Shown piece after piece: positions 1 to 7,338 of a stretch of DNA of 64,000 bases. The DNA comes from Streptococcus parauberis NCFD 2020 (lineage in GTDB: Bacteria > Bacillota > Bacilli > Lactobacillales > Streptococcaceae), in NCBI RefSeq assembly GCF_000187935.1, contig NZ_AEUT02000001.1, positions 1,426,001 to 1,490,000 of the forward strand, in the 5' to 3' direction. Below the pieces are notes generated by a model. That model saw only the letters and a program-made list of their open reading frames with translations, ran no database searches and was not told the DNA's origin. Made by a program: the position numbers and the translations under genes. Each line of letters starts with the position of its first letter. Position 1 is the first letter of the stretch.

Positions 1-307
1 TCATCTGAGCGAAGATGTGCCCCTCATTGTCCGGATTTCCGTAGTAATCACCATCAATTACACCCACAGAATTAATCAATACTAGTCCTTTTTTGCGAGG
101 ATTTGATGAGCGGTCAAACAAAAAGAGTACTTCGCCAGCTTGCATATAGGCTTTGATACCAGTTGGGACCAATTTAATCTCACCTGGTTTAATAGTAACA
201 GGCTCTGCTACTTTCAAATCATAACCAGCAGCATGTGTTGTTTCACGTTTTGGTAATAAATTCTCATCTGTATATGCACTAACTAATTCAAATCCACGAT
301 TTTTCAT
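1..307 (-). CDS. dut: dUTP diphosphatase, 3'-truncated by window edge
   Basis: Trimeric dUTPase hydrolyses dUTP to dUMP and PPi, keeping uracil out of DNA and feeding dTMP synthesis. About 102 N-terminal residues are visible. The AAGYDL motif, the DRSSNPRKKG motif and GVIDGDYYGNP, which carries the catalytic aspartate region, are all present, so the visible part is intact. The start ATG at 305-307 is preceded by GAAAGGTAAAA, a plausible ribosome binding site, and by TATAAT at about 334-339. In streptococci dut normally sits with radA. The mobile element begins immediately upstream, so its native promoter context has probably changed. The C-terminal glycine-rich motif lies outside the window. 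Confidence 0.93.
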   Translation of the reverse strand, partial: MKNRGFELVSAYTDENLLPKRETTHAAGYDLKVAEPVTIKPGEIKLVPTGIKAYMQAGEVLFLFDRSSNPRKKGLVLINSVGVIDGDYYGNPDNEGHIFAQM

Positions 308-403
308 TATGTTTTTACCTTTTCTTTCATTAAATACTATTATATCAACGTTTGTAAGACCTATATAATTTAGGTTTTATTTTTTTGTGTACCTTTTTTC
401 GTA

Positions 404-1549
404 CTAAATACTATTTATTGCTTTTTCATAATAGGAAACTGCTTCTTTTTCTTTGTCTTTGGATAAGTGAGAATAGACATCTAAAGTCATGGCTATATTT
501 GAATGACCTAGCCTATATTGTAATTCTTTATAACTGATACCAGCGTTCAATAACAAGCTAGCATGAGTATGCCTGAAAGCGTGGAAAGTAAATCTAGGTA
601 TTCCTAAGCGTTCACACCTACTATTTAAGTTATTTTGTAGTGTTAAGCGTGACAGGTATTCCCTTGTAGGAGTTGCAAAGGCTACTTTCGGAACACCTCC
701 TCCAACCTCATGGAACAATTGTCTTTGTCTGACTTGATACAGCTTTAAGAGATTGACCGTCTCTTTATCGATACTAATTAAGCGTGTACCCGCCTTTGTC
801 TTAGTGGTGCTGACTAGGCGCAACTCTTGGCTAAAACTCTTATTAATGTCAATTGTGGCATTCTCAAGGTCAATATCCGACCACTCAAGAGCCACCGCCT
901 CACCAATACGCAAGCCCGTGGCAAGCAATAACTTATAGAATACATATTCAACTTGATAACGGTAACGCCTGAAAGACTGCTTTTCCATAAAATTAAGCAA
1001 AGTTTTTAAATCATTAGTATCAATAAATTTGACACTGTCACGCCCCGCTTTTTGCTTCTTCGGTAAAATAACATCACGCGCAGGGTTAAACGGTATTAAG
1101 TTTAACGATACCCCATATTGCAATACACGGGTATTGATTGAATTAACTGTTCTGAAATTAACTAGTTTACTAGATAATCCATTTACAAAAGATTGGATAT
1201 CTGTATTAGATATTTTTTCAACTTTCATTTTACCAAAGTATGGCAACAAGTGGCAATCAATCAAACGGGTAGTCACTCTATAAGTTTGAGGTTTAATAGT
1301 AAGCTTATAGTTTTCTAGCCATAACTCAACCAGTTGGCTATAAGTTTTAACTTGTACTTTCTTTGAGACTGTCTCACCGTTCGCCTGAAACTCGTACTTA
1401 GCTAGTTTGATATTATTCTTTAACTCTTTTTTTGTTCGCCCTGATACGCTGGTTCTAGCTTTCTTACCAGTTACCGAGTCAACGCCTAAATAAATTTGTG
1501 AGCGGTACATGATTGTACCGTCTTTCTTTTTGTATTCTGTTATTTTCAT
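404..1549 (-). CDS. int: Tyrosine site-specific integrase of the satellite
   Basis: Catalyses integration and excision of the element. The protein has 381 residues: an N-terminal arm-type binding domain (about 1-55), a SAM-like core-binding domain (about 65-150) and a C-terminal catalytic domain. Catalytic residues are visible: Arg in TGLRIGE (near 212), His and Arg in HAFRH (323 and 326), His in LGH (349) and the nucleophilic Tyr in DVYSH (359). The open frame extends nine codons further upstream, but the ATG at 1547-1549 follows AGAGGTAAGAAT, a good ribosome binding site, so that start was chosen. It is the leftmost gene of the element and is transcribed toward dut, as is usual beside an attachment site. 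Confidence 0.95.
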   Translation of the reverse strand: MKITEYKKKDGTIMYRSQIYLGVDSVTGKKARTSVSGRTKKELKNNIKLAKYEFQANGETVSKKVQVKTYSQLVELWLENYKLTIKPQTYRVTTRLIDCHLLPYFGKMKVEKISNTDIQSFVNGLSSKLVNFRTVNSINTRVLQYGVSLNLIPFNPARDVILPKKQKAGRDSVKFIDTNDLKTLLNFMEKQSFRRYRYQVEYVFYKLLLATGLRIGEAVALEWSDIDLENATIDINKSFSQELRLVSTTKTKAGTRLISIDKETVNLLKLYQVRQRQLFHEVGGGVPKVAFATPTREYLSRLTLQNNLNSRCERLGIPRFTFHAFRHTHASLLLNAGISYKELQYRLGHSNIAMTLDVYSHLSKDKEKEAVSYYEKAINSI

Positions 1550-1564
1550 ATTCTTACCTCTTCT

Positions 1565-1597
1565 AACCACCCACAAGCAAGTAAAGGAATTAGATAA
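1565..1597. repeat. Direct repeat copy 1 (partner at 3314-3346)
   Basis: Copy 1 of an approximately 33-bp imperfect direct repeat. The core CCACCCACAAGCAAGTAA (1567-1584) is identical in both copies, followed by a similar GGA-TT-ATAA tail. This copy lies just upstream of the integrase start. Function unknown; integrase arm-type or regulator binding is a guess. Confidence 0.6.
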
Positions 1598-1661
1598 GGT
1601 AAAGTCAGTAATTGGCGTTACTGAAATGTTGGAAAATGTTGGGTTGTTGGCGCGTGTGTGG

Positions 1662-2192
1662 CTAAAATGGTAAGTTTTTACTTTTTATATCGTCTCTTAT
1701 TGCGATTATCTTATTTGCTAAATTTTCGGTTAAATCTACTATTATCTCTTTATCATCATCAGGCAATAAAGCAAAGTTAACAAGCAACCTTTCTTCATTA
1801 TCCATATATGAGATATTACCAATCGCACACATTAAATCAATATACTTATCAAAGTCAGGCTCATCTCTTTTGTAAGTTGTGTAATTTTCTTCAATTATCT
1901 TAAGGCGCTTTTCGCCAATCAATTCCGCTACTCTACTTTTGACTACTTCAAAACCATCCTTTGTTTTATAAACTTCCAAAGCGCTTTTTTGTTCGTCTTT
2001 AAAATCACTAAAACCCAAAAGATAGGGGACTGACACATTAAAATAATCAGCTAACTGTTTTGCTTTATCTGATTTTATTACATGCTTTTCATTTTCCCAA
2101 TTTGAGATAGTCAGTTTTGTTGTACCTATTCCATGGGCTAAACTTTCTTGTGTTAAGCCTTTTTCTTTTCTTAATTCTTTCAACCTATTCAT
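1662..2192 (-). CDS. XRE/CI-type repressor of the satellite
   Basis: A 176-residue transcriptional repressor. The N-terminal helix-turn-helix covers about residues 4-62 (LTQESLAHGIGTTKLTISNW). The C-terminal part is alpha-helical and charged with no LexA-type Ala-Gly cleavage site or Ser/Lys peptidase motif visible, so classical RecA-induced self-cleavage is unlikely; satellites are often derepressed by a helper phage protein instead, which is an inference here. It is divergent from the Cro-like gene across a 212-bp switch region holding palindromic operators. The start ATG is preceded by GAAAGGTAAATA. It is the probable master lysogeny regulator. Confidence 0.88.
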   Translation of the reverse strand: MNRLKELRKEKGLTQESLAHGIGTTKLTISNWENEKHVIKSDKAKQLADYFNVSVPYLLGFSDFKDEQKSALEVYKTKDGFEVVKSRVAELIGEKRLKIIEENYTTYKRDEPDFDKYIDLMCAIGNISYMDNEERLLVNFALLPDDDKEIIVDLTENLANKIIAIRDDIKSKNLPF

Positions 2193-2216
2193 TTTATTAT
2201 TTACCTTTCAAGGAAG

Positions 2217-2245
2217 ATTATAACCAAATTTTGAACAAAAATCAA
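2217..2245 (-). promoter_or_regulatory. Leftward repressor promoter
   Basis: On the minus strand TTGATT (2245-2240), a 17-bp spacer and TATAAT (2222-2217) form a strong promoter for the repressor gene. A degenerate operator half-site (2242-2257) overlaps the -35 box, consistent with autoregulation. Confidence 0.75.
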
Positions 2246-2273
2246 AGAAAACTATATTTTTTTAAAATACCTA

Positions 2274-2302
2274 TTGACAAAATATAGATAACTATATACA
2301 AT
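2274..2302 (+). promoter_or_regulatory. Rightward early promoter
   Basis: TTGACA (2274-2279), a 17-bp spacer and TACAAT (2297-2302) form a near-consensus promoter for the Cro-like gene and the replication operon. Operator 1 occupies the spacer, so a bound repressor would block RNA polymerase. Confidence 0.8.
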
Positions 2303-2328
2303 TAACTTATCGATATAGAAAACTATAT
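2282..2328. promoter_or_regulatory. Paired palindromic operators of the genetic switch
   Basis: Two inverted repeats ATATAG-N4-CTATAT lie at 2282-2297 (spacer ATAA) and 2313-2328 (spacer AAAA), 31 bp apart start to start, which is about three helical turns and places them on the same DNA face. A degenerate third site, with a perfect right arm AAAACTATAT, lies at 2242-2257. Site 1 is inside the rightward promoter and site 2 just downstream of its start site. This is the arrangement expected for CI/Cro binding. Confidence 0.8.
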
Positions 2329-2404
2329 TTATACCCCCTCTCAAACACCTTTCACACTTTCAATCTATTGAGCGGGGACATATTAAAAAAAGGAGGTTAT
2401 CAAT

Positions 2405-2608
2405 TTGAGCAAACTAAAAGGTTATCGCGTAATGTTAGGACTTACCCAAAAAGAGTTATCAGATAAGTTGGGAATTTCTTTACAATCTTATAATAACAAA
2501 GAAACTGGAAAAAATGCTTTCAACGACCGTGAGCGCTTAGCAATCCGCGACATGGTAAAACAAGTAAAATCTGACATCACAATAGACGAACTATTTTATC
2601 AAGACTAG
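2405..2608 (+). CDS. Cro-like XRE regulator
   Basis: A 67-residue single-domain helix-turn-helix protein (GLTQKELSDKLGISLQSYNN at about 12-31), of the small phage Cro type. It starts with TTG at 2405, preceded at good spacing by AAAGGAGGT, the strongest ribosome binding site nearby; no in-frame ATG competes before residue 10. It is the first gene of the rightward early operon and would oppose the divergent repressor at the shared operators. The function is inferred from position and fold. Confidence 0.85.
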   Translation: MSKLKGYRVMLGLTQKELSDKLGISLQSYNNKETGKNAFNDRERLAIRDMVKQVKSDITIDELFYQD

Positions 2609-2619
2609 AAAGGAAACCT

Positions 2620-3240
2620 ATGGAACTAGTTTACATTGACGGGGCAAAAGAACCCTACACACTATCAAGTATCATTGCTGATTGTGCTGGTATTAGTCAT
2701 CATGCAATACAAGAACATATCAGAAAACACAAAGCTAGGTTAGAACGTTTTGGAATAATCGCATTTGAAATGCGTAAATTAGACGGACGTGGACGACCTG
2801 AAAAGCTTTATCACTTAAACGAACAGCAGGCAACCTTGCTGATTACATTTTTAAAGAACACCGACCAAGTGGCAACATTTAAAGAAAATCTTGTTAAAGC
2901 ATTCTTTGAAATGAGAGATGAACTCACTCAAATCAAATTACAGCGAACTCTTGAAGCACCTAAGCGTAAAACACTTAATGAAGCTATCAAGACATGGAAA
3001 AGCGCTCCTAAAATGGCTTACCCGACTGTCTACAATCTACTGCTTAAATCTGTCACTGGTAAAAACAGTAAACAGCTAAGAGCAACCCGAGGCGCACAGT
3101 CTGGCATTGACTGCTTGAACTCAATTGAGTTAGCACAGTACACAGCTTTAGAAGACATGGCAATAGCATTAATCAATTTGGATTGTGATTATGATGAAAT
3201 TAAAACTTTGGCATTAAAAAAAGCGCCTGAATGCGCGTGA
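2620..3240 (+). CDS. Rha-family phage regulatory protein
   Basis: A 206-residue protein whose N-terminal half (about 12-110) resembles the Rha/pRha phage regulatory domain: GRGRPEKLYHLNEQQATLLITFL followed by a helical segment ending in AFFEMRDEL is typical. The C-terminal half is lysine-rich and unrecognised and may be a DNA-binding or antirepressor module. It starts 11 bp after the Cro-like gene with AGAAAGGAAACCT before the ATG. Such proteins in lambdoid phages and satellites modulate growth or repression; the exact role here is unknown. Confidence 0.72.
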   Translation: MELVYIDGAKEPYTLSSIIADCAGISHHAIQEHIRKHKARLERFGIIAFEMRKLDGRGRPEKLYHLNEQQATLLITFLKNTDQVATFKENLVKAFFEMRDELTQIKLQRTLEAPKRKTLNEAIKTWKSAPKMAYPTVYNLLLKSVTGKNSKQLRATRGAQSGIDCLNSIELAQYTALEDMAIALINLDCDYDEIKTLALKKAPECA

Positions 3241-3313
3241 TGACAACAAAAAAAGCCTTAAAAAGTTTGGCGACTGAATAGGCTTTTAAGAATATGAAAA
3301 TAATAAAATACAA

Positions 3314-3346
3314 ACCCACCCACAAGCAAGTAAGGGAGTTGCATAA
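3314..3346. repeat. Direct repeat copy 2 (partner at 1565-1597)
   Basis: Second copy of the imperfect direct repeat, with the identical 18-bp core at 3316-3333. It lies in the gap between the Rha-like gene and the next small gene. Confidence 0.6.
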
Positions 3347-3406
3347 TTTTTTATTAACTTAATTATAACATATTTGACTAAATTTGACCATAGGAGACAA
3401 GGAAAA

Positions 3407-3586
3407 ATGAAAAACAATACTAAAACTTTTAAAACTTTATTAGGCAATGAACAACCAACGGGATTAATTAATTTCTTAGACGACCTTGTAATAAATAAGT
3501 CTATTAGTGATGACGAATGCGACAAAGTCCTCAATATGAATGATACAGAATTAACTGAATACTTTTCAAACTATCAAGCGAAATAA
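3407..3586 (+). CDS. Small acidic hypothetical protein
   Basis: A 59-residue protein, acidic toward the C-terminus (DDECDKVLNMNDTELTEYF). No family recognised. The ATG at 3407 is preceded by GGAGACAAGGAAAA, favouring it over the upstream in-frame start at 3374. It begins a tight run of small genes leading into the primase and is probably an early satellite gene. Confidence 0.65.
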   Translation: MKNNTKTFKTLLGNEQPTGLINFLDDLVINKSISDDECDKVLNMNDTELTEYFSNYQAK

Positions 3587-3597
3587 GGGGCGTAAAA

Positions 3598-3882
3598 ATG
3601 AAACAAGAAAAAAATGAAGTATTACTAACTGTTAAAGACCTAAACAAGCTAGGTGCTGAATTAAATGAAATCATTTATCAGTTAGATATGGTTAACGTAG
3701 CCATTCAAGGGCTTGAATTTACTGAACGTAAAGACGACTTAACTTTTCAATGGATAGCTAGGCAATTCTTTACTACTAACTACACATTGAATGAAAACAT
3801 TTCTAGAAAATTAGATGAAGTTGCTTGCTATCTTTTAAATGCTGATGATAAACATGAATTGGAGGTATTAAAAAATGATTAA
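3598..3882 (+). CDS. Hypothetical satellite protein
   Basis: A 94-residue, mostly helical, acidic protein with no recognised family. The ribosome binding site AAGGGGCG precedes the ATG. Its 3' end overlaps the next gene by 8 bp, indicating translational coupling within the early operon. Confidence 0.7.
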   Translation: MKQEKNEVLLTVKDLNKLGAELNEIIYQLDMVNVAIQGLEFTERKDDLTFQWIARQFFTTNYTLNENISRKLDEVACYLLNADDKHELEVLKND

Positions 3883-4069
3883 TGAACTAAATTTAACACC
3901 TATGCAATACCTTGCCACTCTTTTGGCACTGCTTCTTCTTATGGTCATTTTAAGCCATTTTAAGAGCTATATTGCTATTGACTTACCAGATATCAAATCA
4001 GAGCCAAAACCAACGGGGGACCCTTTATATGGGGCGTATCTGCAATCACAAGGTAAGTATTATAACTAA
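3875..4069 (+). CDS. Small single-span membrane protein
   Basis: A 64-residue protein with one strongly hydrophobic segment at about residues 12-28 (LATLLALLLLMVIL) followed by a polar tail rich in Pro, Lys and Tyr. The ribosome binding site TTGGAGG lies at proper spacing inside the upstream gene. Small membrane proteins are common in satellite early operons. No function can be assigned. Confidence 0.7.
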   Translation: MINELNLTPMQYLATLLALLLLMVILSHFKSYIAIDLPDIKSEPKPTGDPLYGAYLQSQGKYYN

Positions 4070-4081
4070 GGAGGTTAACCC

Positions 4082-4351
4082 ATGACATGGCTATCTAAAG
4101 AAGCAGAAAACGAAATAAAAAAGGAAGTGGCTATTACTGTTACTACTTTCTTAGACAATTACACTAAACCAGAACCAAGACTACTAGGTTTAATTACTCA
4201 AACCGACCTAAAAAAAGAGCTAGGTATAGACTACAACACGCTTAGAAAATGGGAAGATAACGGGCTACCCCGATACATTCCACCTTTAGAAGATACCAGA
4301 AAGGTCTTCTATCGTGTGACTGACATCTTGCAATTTTTGGGGGTGAGATAA
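4082..4351 (+). CDS. MerR/excisionase-type HTH protein
   Basis: An 89-residue protein with a winged-helix signature in its C-terminal half: ITQTDLKKELGIDYNTLRKW followed by a short wing and VTDILQFLG, as in phage Xis and MerR-like helix_turn_helix_17 proteins. AAGGAGGTTAACCC precedes the ATG. The stop codon overlaps the primase start (TAATG), so the two are coupled. It could be the excisionase or a replication accessory factor. Its place in front of the primase is common in streptococcal satellites. Confidence 0.7.
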   Translation: MTWLSKEAENEIKKEVAITVTTFLDNYTKPEPRLLGLITQTDLKKELGIDYNTLRKWEDNGLPRYIPPLEDTRKVFYRVTDILQFLGVR

Positions 4352-5217
4352 TGGCTATTTATGAAAGTATCGGTTTTGGCTCACTTCTATACCCCTACAC
4401 TGGTAAGCTAACACCGTTTGACTATATCGCACAATTTAAACCAATGAAACCGCCCGAGAATATGACCATTGATGATTTTAAGAAGTCCCATGCACCTTAC
4501 TGTATATCTGGTAAAGTGAAAACTGAAAAAAATGGAAGTTACAAAAGAAGCAATGCCACTTTGGTATATCGTGACTTAGTTTTCATTGACTATGATGACA
4601 TTCCTATTAGTGCTGAGACGTTTAAGGACACCGTCCACAGCGTTCTTAGTGACTACTCCTACATATTGTACCCTACTATTAAACACACGCCTGAAAAGCC
4701 ACGCTATCGCCTTGTAGTAAAACCAGATAGCAACCTGACAAAAACTGACTATGAAGCAACAGTTAATCAGATAGCTGACATGATTGGCTTACCTTATGAC
4801 CAAACTTCCATAACATGGTCACAATTACAAGGACTACCAGTCACGCGCCAAGAGATTGACCAATATGACCGAGTTGTTAACCTTGGAACTGACTTCCCAA
4901 CTATAAGAGGTCAAACAGTGACGACACATCCAACCACAGGCAATTTCAATCCACCGAGTGGACAATTATCTATGACAATGCGGGTAATTAATACCTTATT
5001 TAACGGATATGGAAACGAGGGCGGGCGCAATGTTGCAATGACTAAATTTGTGGGGTTACTCCTAAATAAATACGTGAATTGTGACATTGAAACTGCTTAT
5101 GACTTGGCTTTAATTGCCAATGAGAACACCGAGCCACCGTTAACTATTAATGAATTAGATACCACCTTTAGGAGTATCTTGCAGGCTGAAATGAGAAAGA
5201 GAGGATTACAGCCATAG
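4351..5217 (+). CDS. Primase-polymerase-like replication protein
   Basis: A 288-residue protein. The segment LVFIDYDDIPI (about 75-85) carries an acidic DxD-type metal-binding motif and KPRYRLVVKP (about 113-122) a basic strand, as in archaeo-eukaryotic primase (AEP) type plasmid and phage primases. The C-terminal 80 residues (GGRNVAMTKFVGLLLNK, then a helical repeat) match a PriCT-type primase C-terminal domain. It starts at a one-base overlap with the HTH gene and its stop overlaps the next frame. It would prime replication at the satellite origin together with the downstream helicase. Confidence 0.8.
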   Translation: MAIYESIGFGSLLYPYTGKLTPFDYIAQFKPMKPPENMTIDDFKKSHAPYCISGKVKTEKNGSYKRSNATLVYRDLVFIDYDDIPISAETFKDTVHSVLSDYSYILYPTIKHTPEKPRYRLVVKPDSNLTKTDYEATVNQIADMIGLPYDQTSITWSQLQGLPVTRQEIDQYDRVVNLGTDFPTIRGQTVTTHPTTGNFNPPSGQLSMTMRVINTLFNGYGNEGGRNVAMTKFVGLLLNKYVNCDIETAYDLALIANENTEPPLTINELDTTFRSILQAEMRKRGLQP

Positions 5218-6836
5218 ACAAAGAAGAACTGAAAGAATATCAAGGTAAACTTGAAGAAGCAAAAAGCAAAGATTTATATCTCACTACTTTCAGGAATATC
5301 AGAGGTCAATTCATTGGCATTTGCAATGACATTAAAGAAAAAGCTTATGAAGAAGCCTACCAAGAGTTTAAAAATGACCCTAGCAACAGCAAAGCCTTAG
5401 CAGATGGAAAAATAACAATTAAAGATATTGAAAAATATGCTGAAAGTAAAAAATCTAATGCTTTACCTAAGGAAGCTTTAGGAGTTGCAATCCTGATTAA
5501 AAAATATATCCGTTTTATCAGAATTAAACCCGCGAACGTTAACCAACAAGCGCCCTTGTATTTCTATAATCCTGATAAGGGTTATTACATGCAAGATAAC
5601 GAACTTATCAAGGATATTATGAACATCATAAAAGCGGGTATAGTTGAAAACGTAGCTAAAAACGTTCTATATATTATAGGACGAAAAAGCCCAATTAAAG
5701 AGCTAAACCCTGAATATACCGCGCTTGGTAACTGTGTTTACAGTTATAAGACAAAACAATTTTATGATTTTAGTCCTGATATACCTGTTACTCGTAAGAT
5801 TGAAACGAACTACAATCCCGAAGCAACAGAACCAGATATAAAAGGGTGGTCTCCTACTAAATGGCTAAAAGAACTATTTGACAATGATAATGAAATGTAT
5901 GACCTTGTTATCCAAATGTTTAAAGCATGTATCACTAACGAACCGCTAGAGCGTATCTTTTGGCTATATGGGGCGGGTGGAACAGGTAAAGGCACACTAC
6001 AACAGTTTATCATTAATCTAGTTGGGCTTGATAATGTAGCAAGTTTGAAAATAACAGAGCTGGCAAGAAGTCGTTTTACTACTTCTATACTTCTAGGCAA
6101 GTCTATTGTCATTGGTGATGATATTCAACAAAACGCAATGATTAAAGACACATCTGAATTATTCAGCTTAACCACGGGCGACATCATGACCATTGAAGAA
6201 AAAGGTCTAAAGCCTTATAGCTTACGTTTACAGATGACTGTTATTCAATCATCTAATGGGCTTCCTATCATGGACGGCGACAAGGATGCTATTTCAAGGC
6301 GCTTGATGATTATCCCATTCACCAGTAAGTACAAGAACAAACCAAATAAAGCTATCAAAAAGTATTACATTAATAATAAAAACGTCTTAGAGTATATCTT
6401 GAAACTGGCTATCGAAACACCAACAAAAGAAATATACCCAAGTAGTAGCAAAGAGCTTGTACATGATTATCTATTAGAAATTAATCCCGTGTTAGCATTT
6501 ATTGAAGACTTTTTCACTGACAGCCTAAACAGTGAATTTATTCCCAATAGCTTTGTTTGGCACGTATGGAAAAATTATCTTGAGTATAATAACTTAAGAA
6601 GCTTTAGAACTGAAACGGCTCTACATAGGGAGATAAAAACAAACCTACCTGATTATATTAAAGCGGGGCAAAGGACAATCCCAAAAGGCAGGGAACACCA
6701 TACTAATTTTTATCCTAAAGATGACTTACCACATTATGCTATGAAAGACTACGGCAATGGTAGAGCTAACACCATTAACCAAAGGAAAACAAAAAACGAG
6801 CGCGGTTATTGGAACTGTAACTATAAAAACAACTAA
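5214..6836 (+). CDS. P4-type superfamily 3 helicase/Rep, non-canonical start
   Basis: The helicase core contains Walker A GAGGTGKGT (near residue 253), Walker B GDDIQQN and the arginine-finger region SRRLMIIPF, typical of D5/P4-type replication initiators. The first ATG or TTG in frame is at 5556, which would remove about 114 residues. The same frame is open from 5190 and encodes well-formed helical protein (EELKEYQGKLEEAK onward), so translation must begin upstream. Candidates are ATA at 5214, nine bases after GAGG and overlapping the primase stop as ATAG, or ATT at 5205. With ATA the protein is 540 residues, a normal length. It probably binds the iterons just downstream and unwinds the origin. 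Confidence 0.85.
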   Translation: MDKEELKEYQGKLEEAKSKDLYLTTFRNIRGQFIGICNDIKEKAYEEAYQEFKNDPSNSKALADGKITIKDIEKYAESKKSNALPKEALGVAILIKKYIRFIRIKPANVNQQAPLYFYNPDKGYYMQDNELIKDIMNIIKAGIVENVAKNVLYIIGRKSPIKELNPEYTALGNCVYSYKTKQFYDFSPDIPVTRKIETNYNPEATEPDIKGWSPTKWLKELFDNDNEMYDLVIQMFKACITNEPLERIFWLYGAGGTGKGTLQQFIINLVGLDNVASLKITELARSRFTTSILLGKSIVIGDDIQQNAMIKDTSELFSLTTGDIMTIEEKGLKPYSLRLQMTVIQSSNGLPIMDGDKDAISRRLMIIPFTSKYKNKPNKAIKKYYINNKNVLEYILKLAIETPTKEIYPSSSKELVHDYLLEINPVLAFIEDFFTDSLNSEFIPNSFVWHVWKNYLEYNNLRSFRTETALHREIKTNLPDYIKAGQRTIPKGREHHTNFYPKDDLPHYAMKDYGNGRANTINQRKTKNERGYWNCNYKNN

Positions 6837-6837
6837 C

Positions 6838-7122
6838 TTTATACACTTTCTTTGAATTTTAGACACTTATAAAAATAGTGTATAACAATCCGTGCCAGTC
6901 ATATCAATAACTCTATACTCTTTATACACTTTATACACTATATTTTAAGTTAAAAACTTTTATATAAGTAAGGTATATATAAAAAAGAATATATAGAAAT
7001 TGTGGTGAATTTTAAAAAAAAGCGCCTAAAGCGCCTAAAGTGTCTAAACCCCTTGGGGCTAAAGGGCTGAAACGTTATACACTTTAAAATTAAGCGTCTA
7101 AAAAATAGCAAAAGCGTATAAA
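6838..7122. other. Putative iteron replication origin of the satellite
   Basis: About eleven copies of an 11-12 bp motif, consensus AAGYGYMTAAA, in two clusters. Left cluster, mostly on the minus strand: 6838-6849, 6858-6869, 6875-6886 (plus), 6921-6932, 6930-6941, with a degenerate copy near 6911-6922. Right cluster: 7020-7030, 7029-7039, 7038-7048, 7075-7086 (minus), 7092-7102, 7112-7122. Between them, 6942-7019 is extremely AT-rich and would serve as the unwinding element. Two iteron sets flanking an AT-rich stretch next to a Rep helicase is the SaPI origin layout. A CCCCTTGGGG palindrome (7049-7058) sits within the right cluster. Confidence 0.82.
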
Positions 7123-7155
7123 AAAAGAATTATATTATTGAAAGAGGTTAGAAGC

Positions 7156-7338
7156 ATGAAAATCAAAGTATTTTATCAACGTCATAAAGAAAAAATGAAC
7201 GAATTTGAAGCGCGTGTTAACGAATTTATGACTGATAAACAAGTCATTGACGTTAAATATCAAGAAGCGATAACAGGCGATTATGAGAACTTAACGACAC
7301 TACTATCAATTATGGTCATGTACCATGAGTCAAACTAA
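7156..7338 (+). CDS. Cse60-like small protein
   Basis: A 60-residue protein resembling the Cse60 (DUF2758) family: a beta strand KIKVFYQRHKEK, a helix with VNEFM, the strand VIDVKYQEA and a final strand ending in MVMYHE. The name comes from a Bacillus sporulation gene, but homologues are frequent in phages and satellites of non-sporulating cocci, so the role is unknown. The ATG at 7156 follows GAAAGAGGTTAGAAGC and is preferred over the TTG at 7138. It overlaps the next gene by 14 bp. Confidence 0.72.
   Translation: MKIKVFYQRHKEKMNEFEARVNEFMTDKQVIDVKYQEAITGDYENLTTLLSIMVMYHESN

Noticed and set aside
3286..3534. Minus-strand frame of 82 codons
   Set aside because: It is antisense to a better supported small gene and to a direct repeat.
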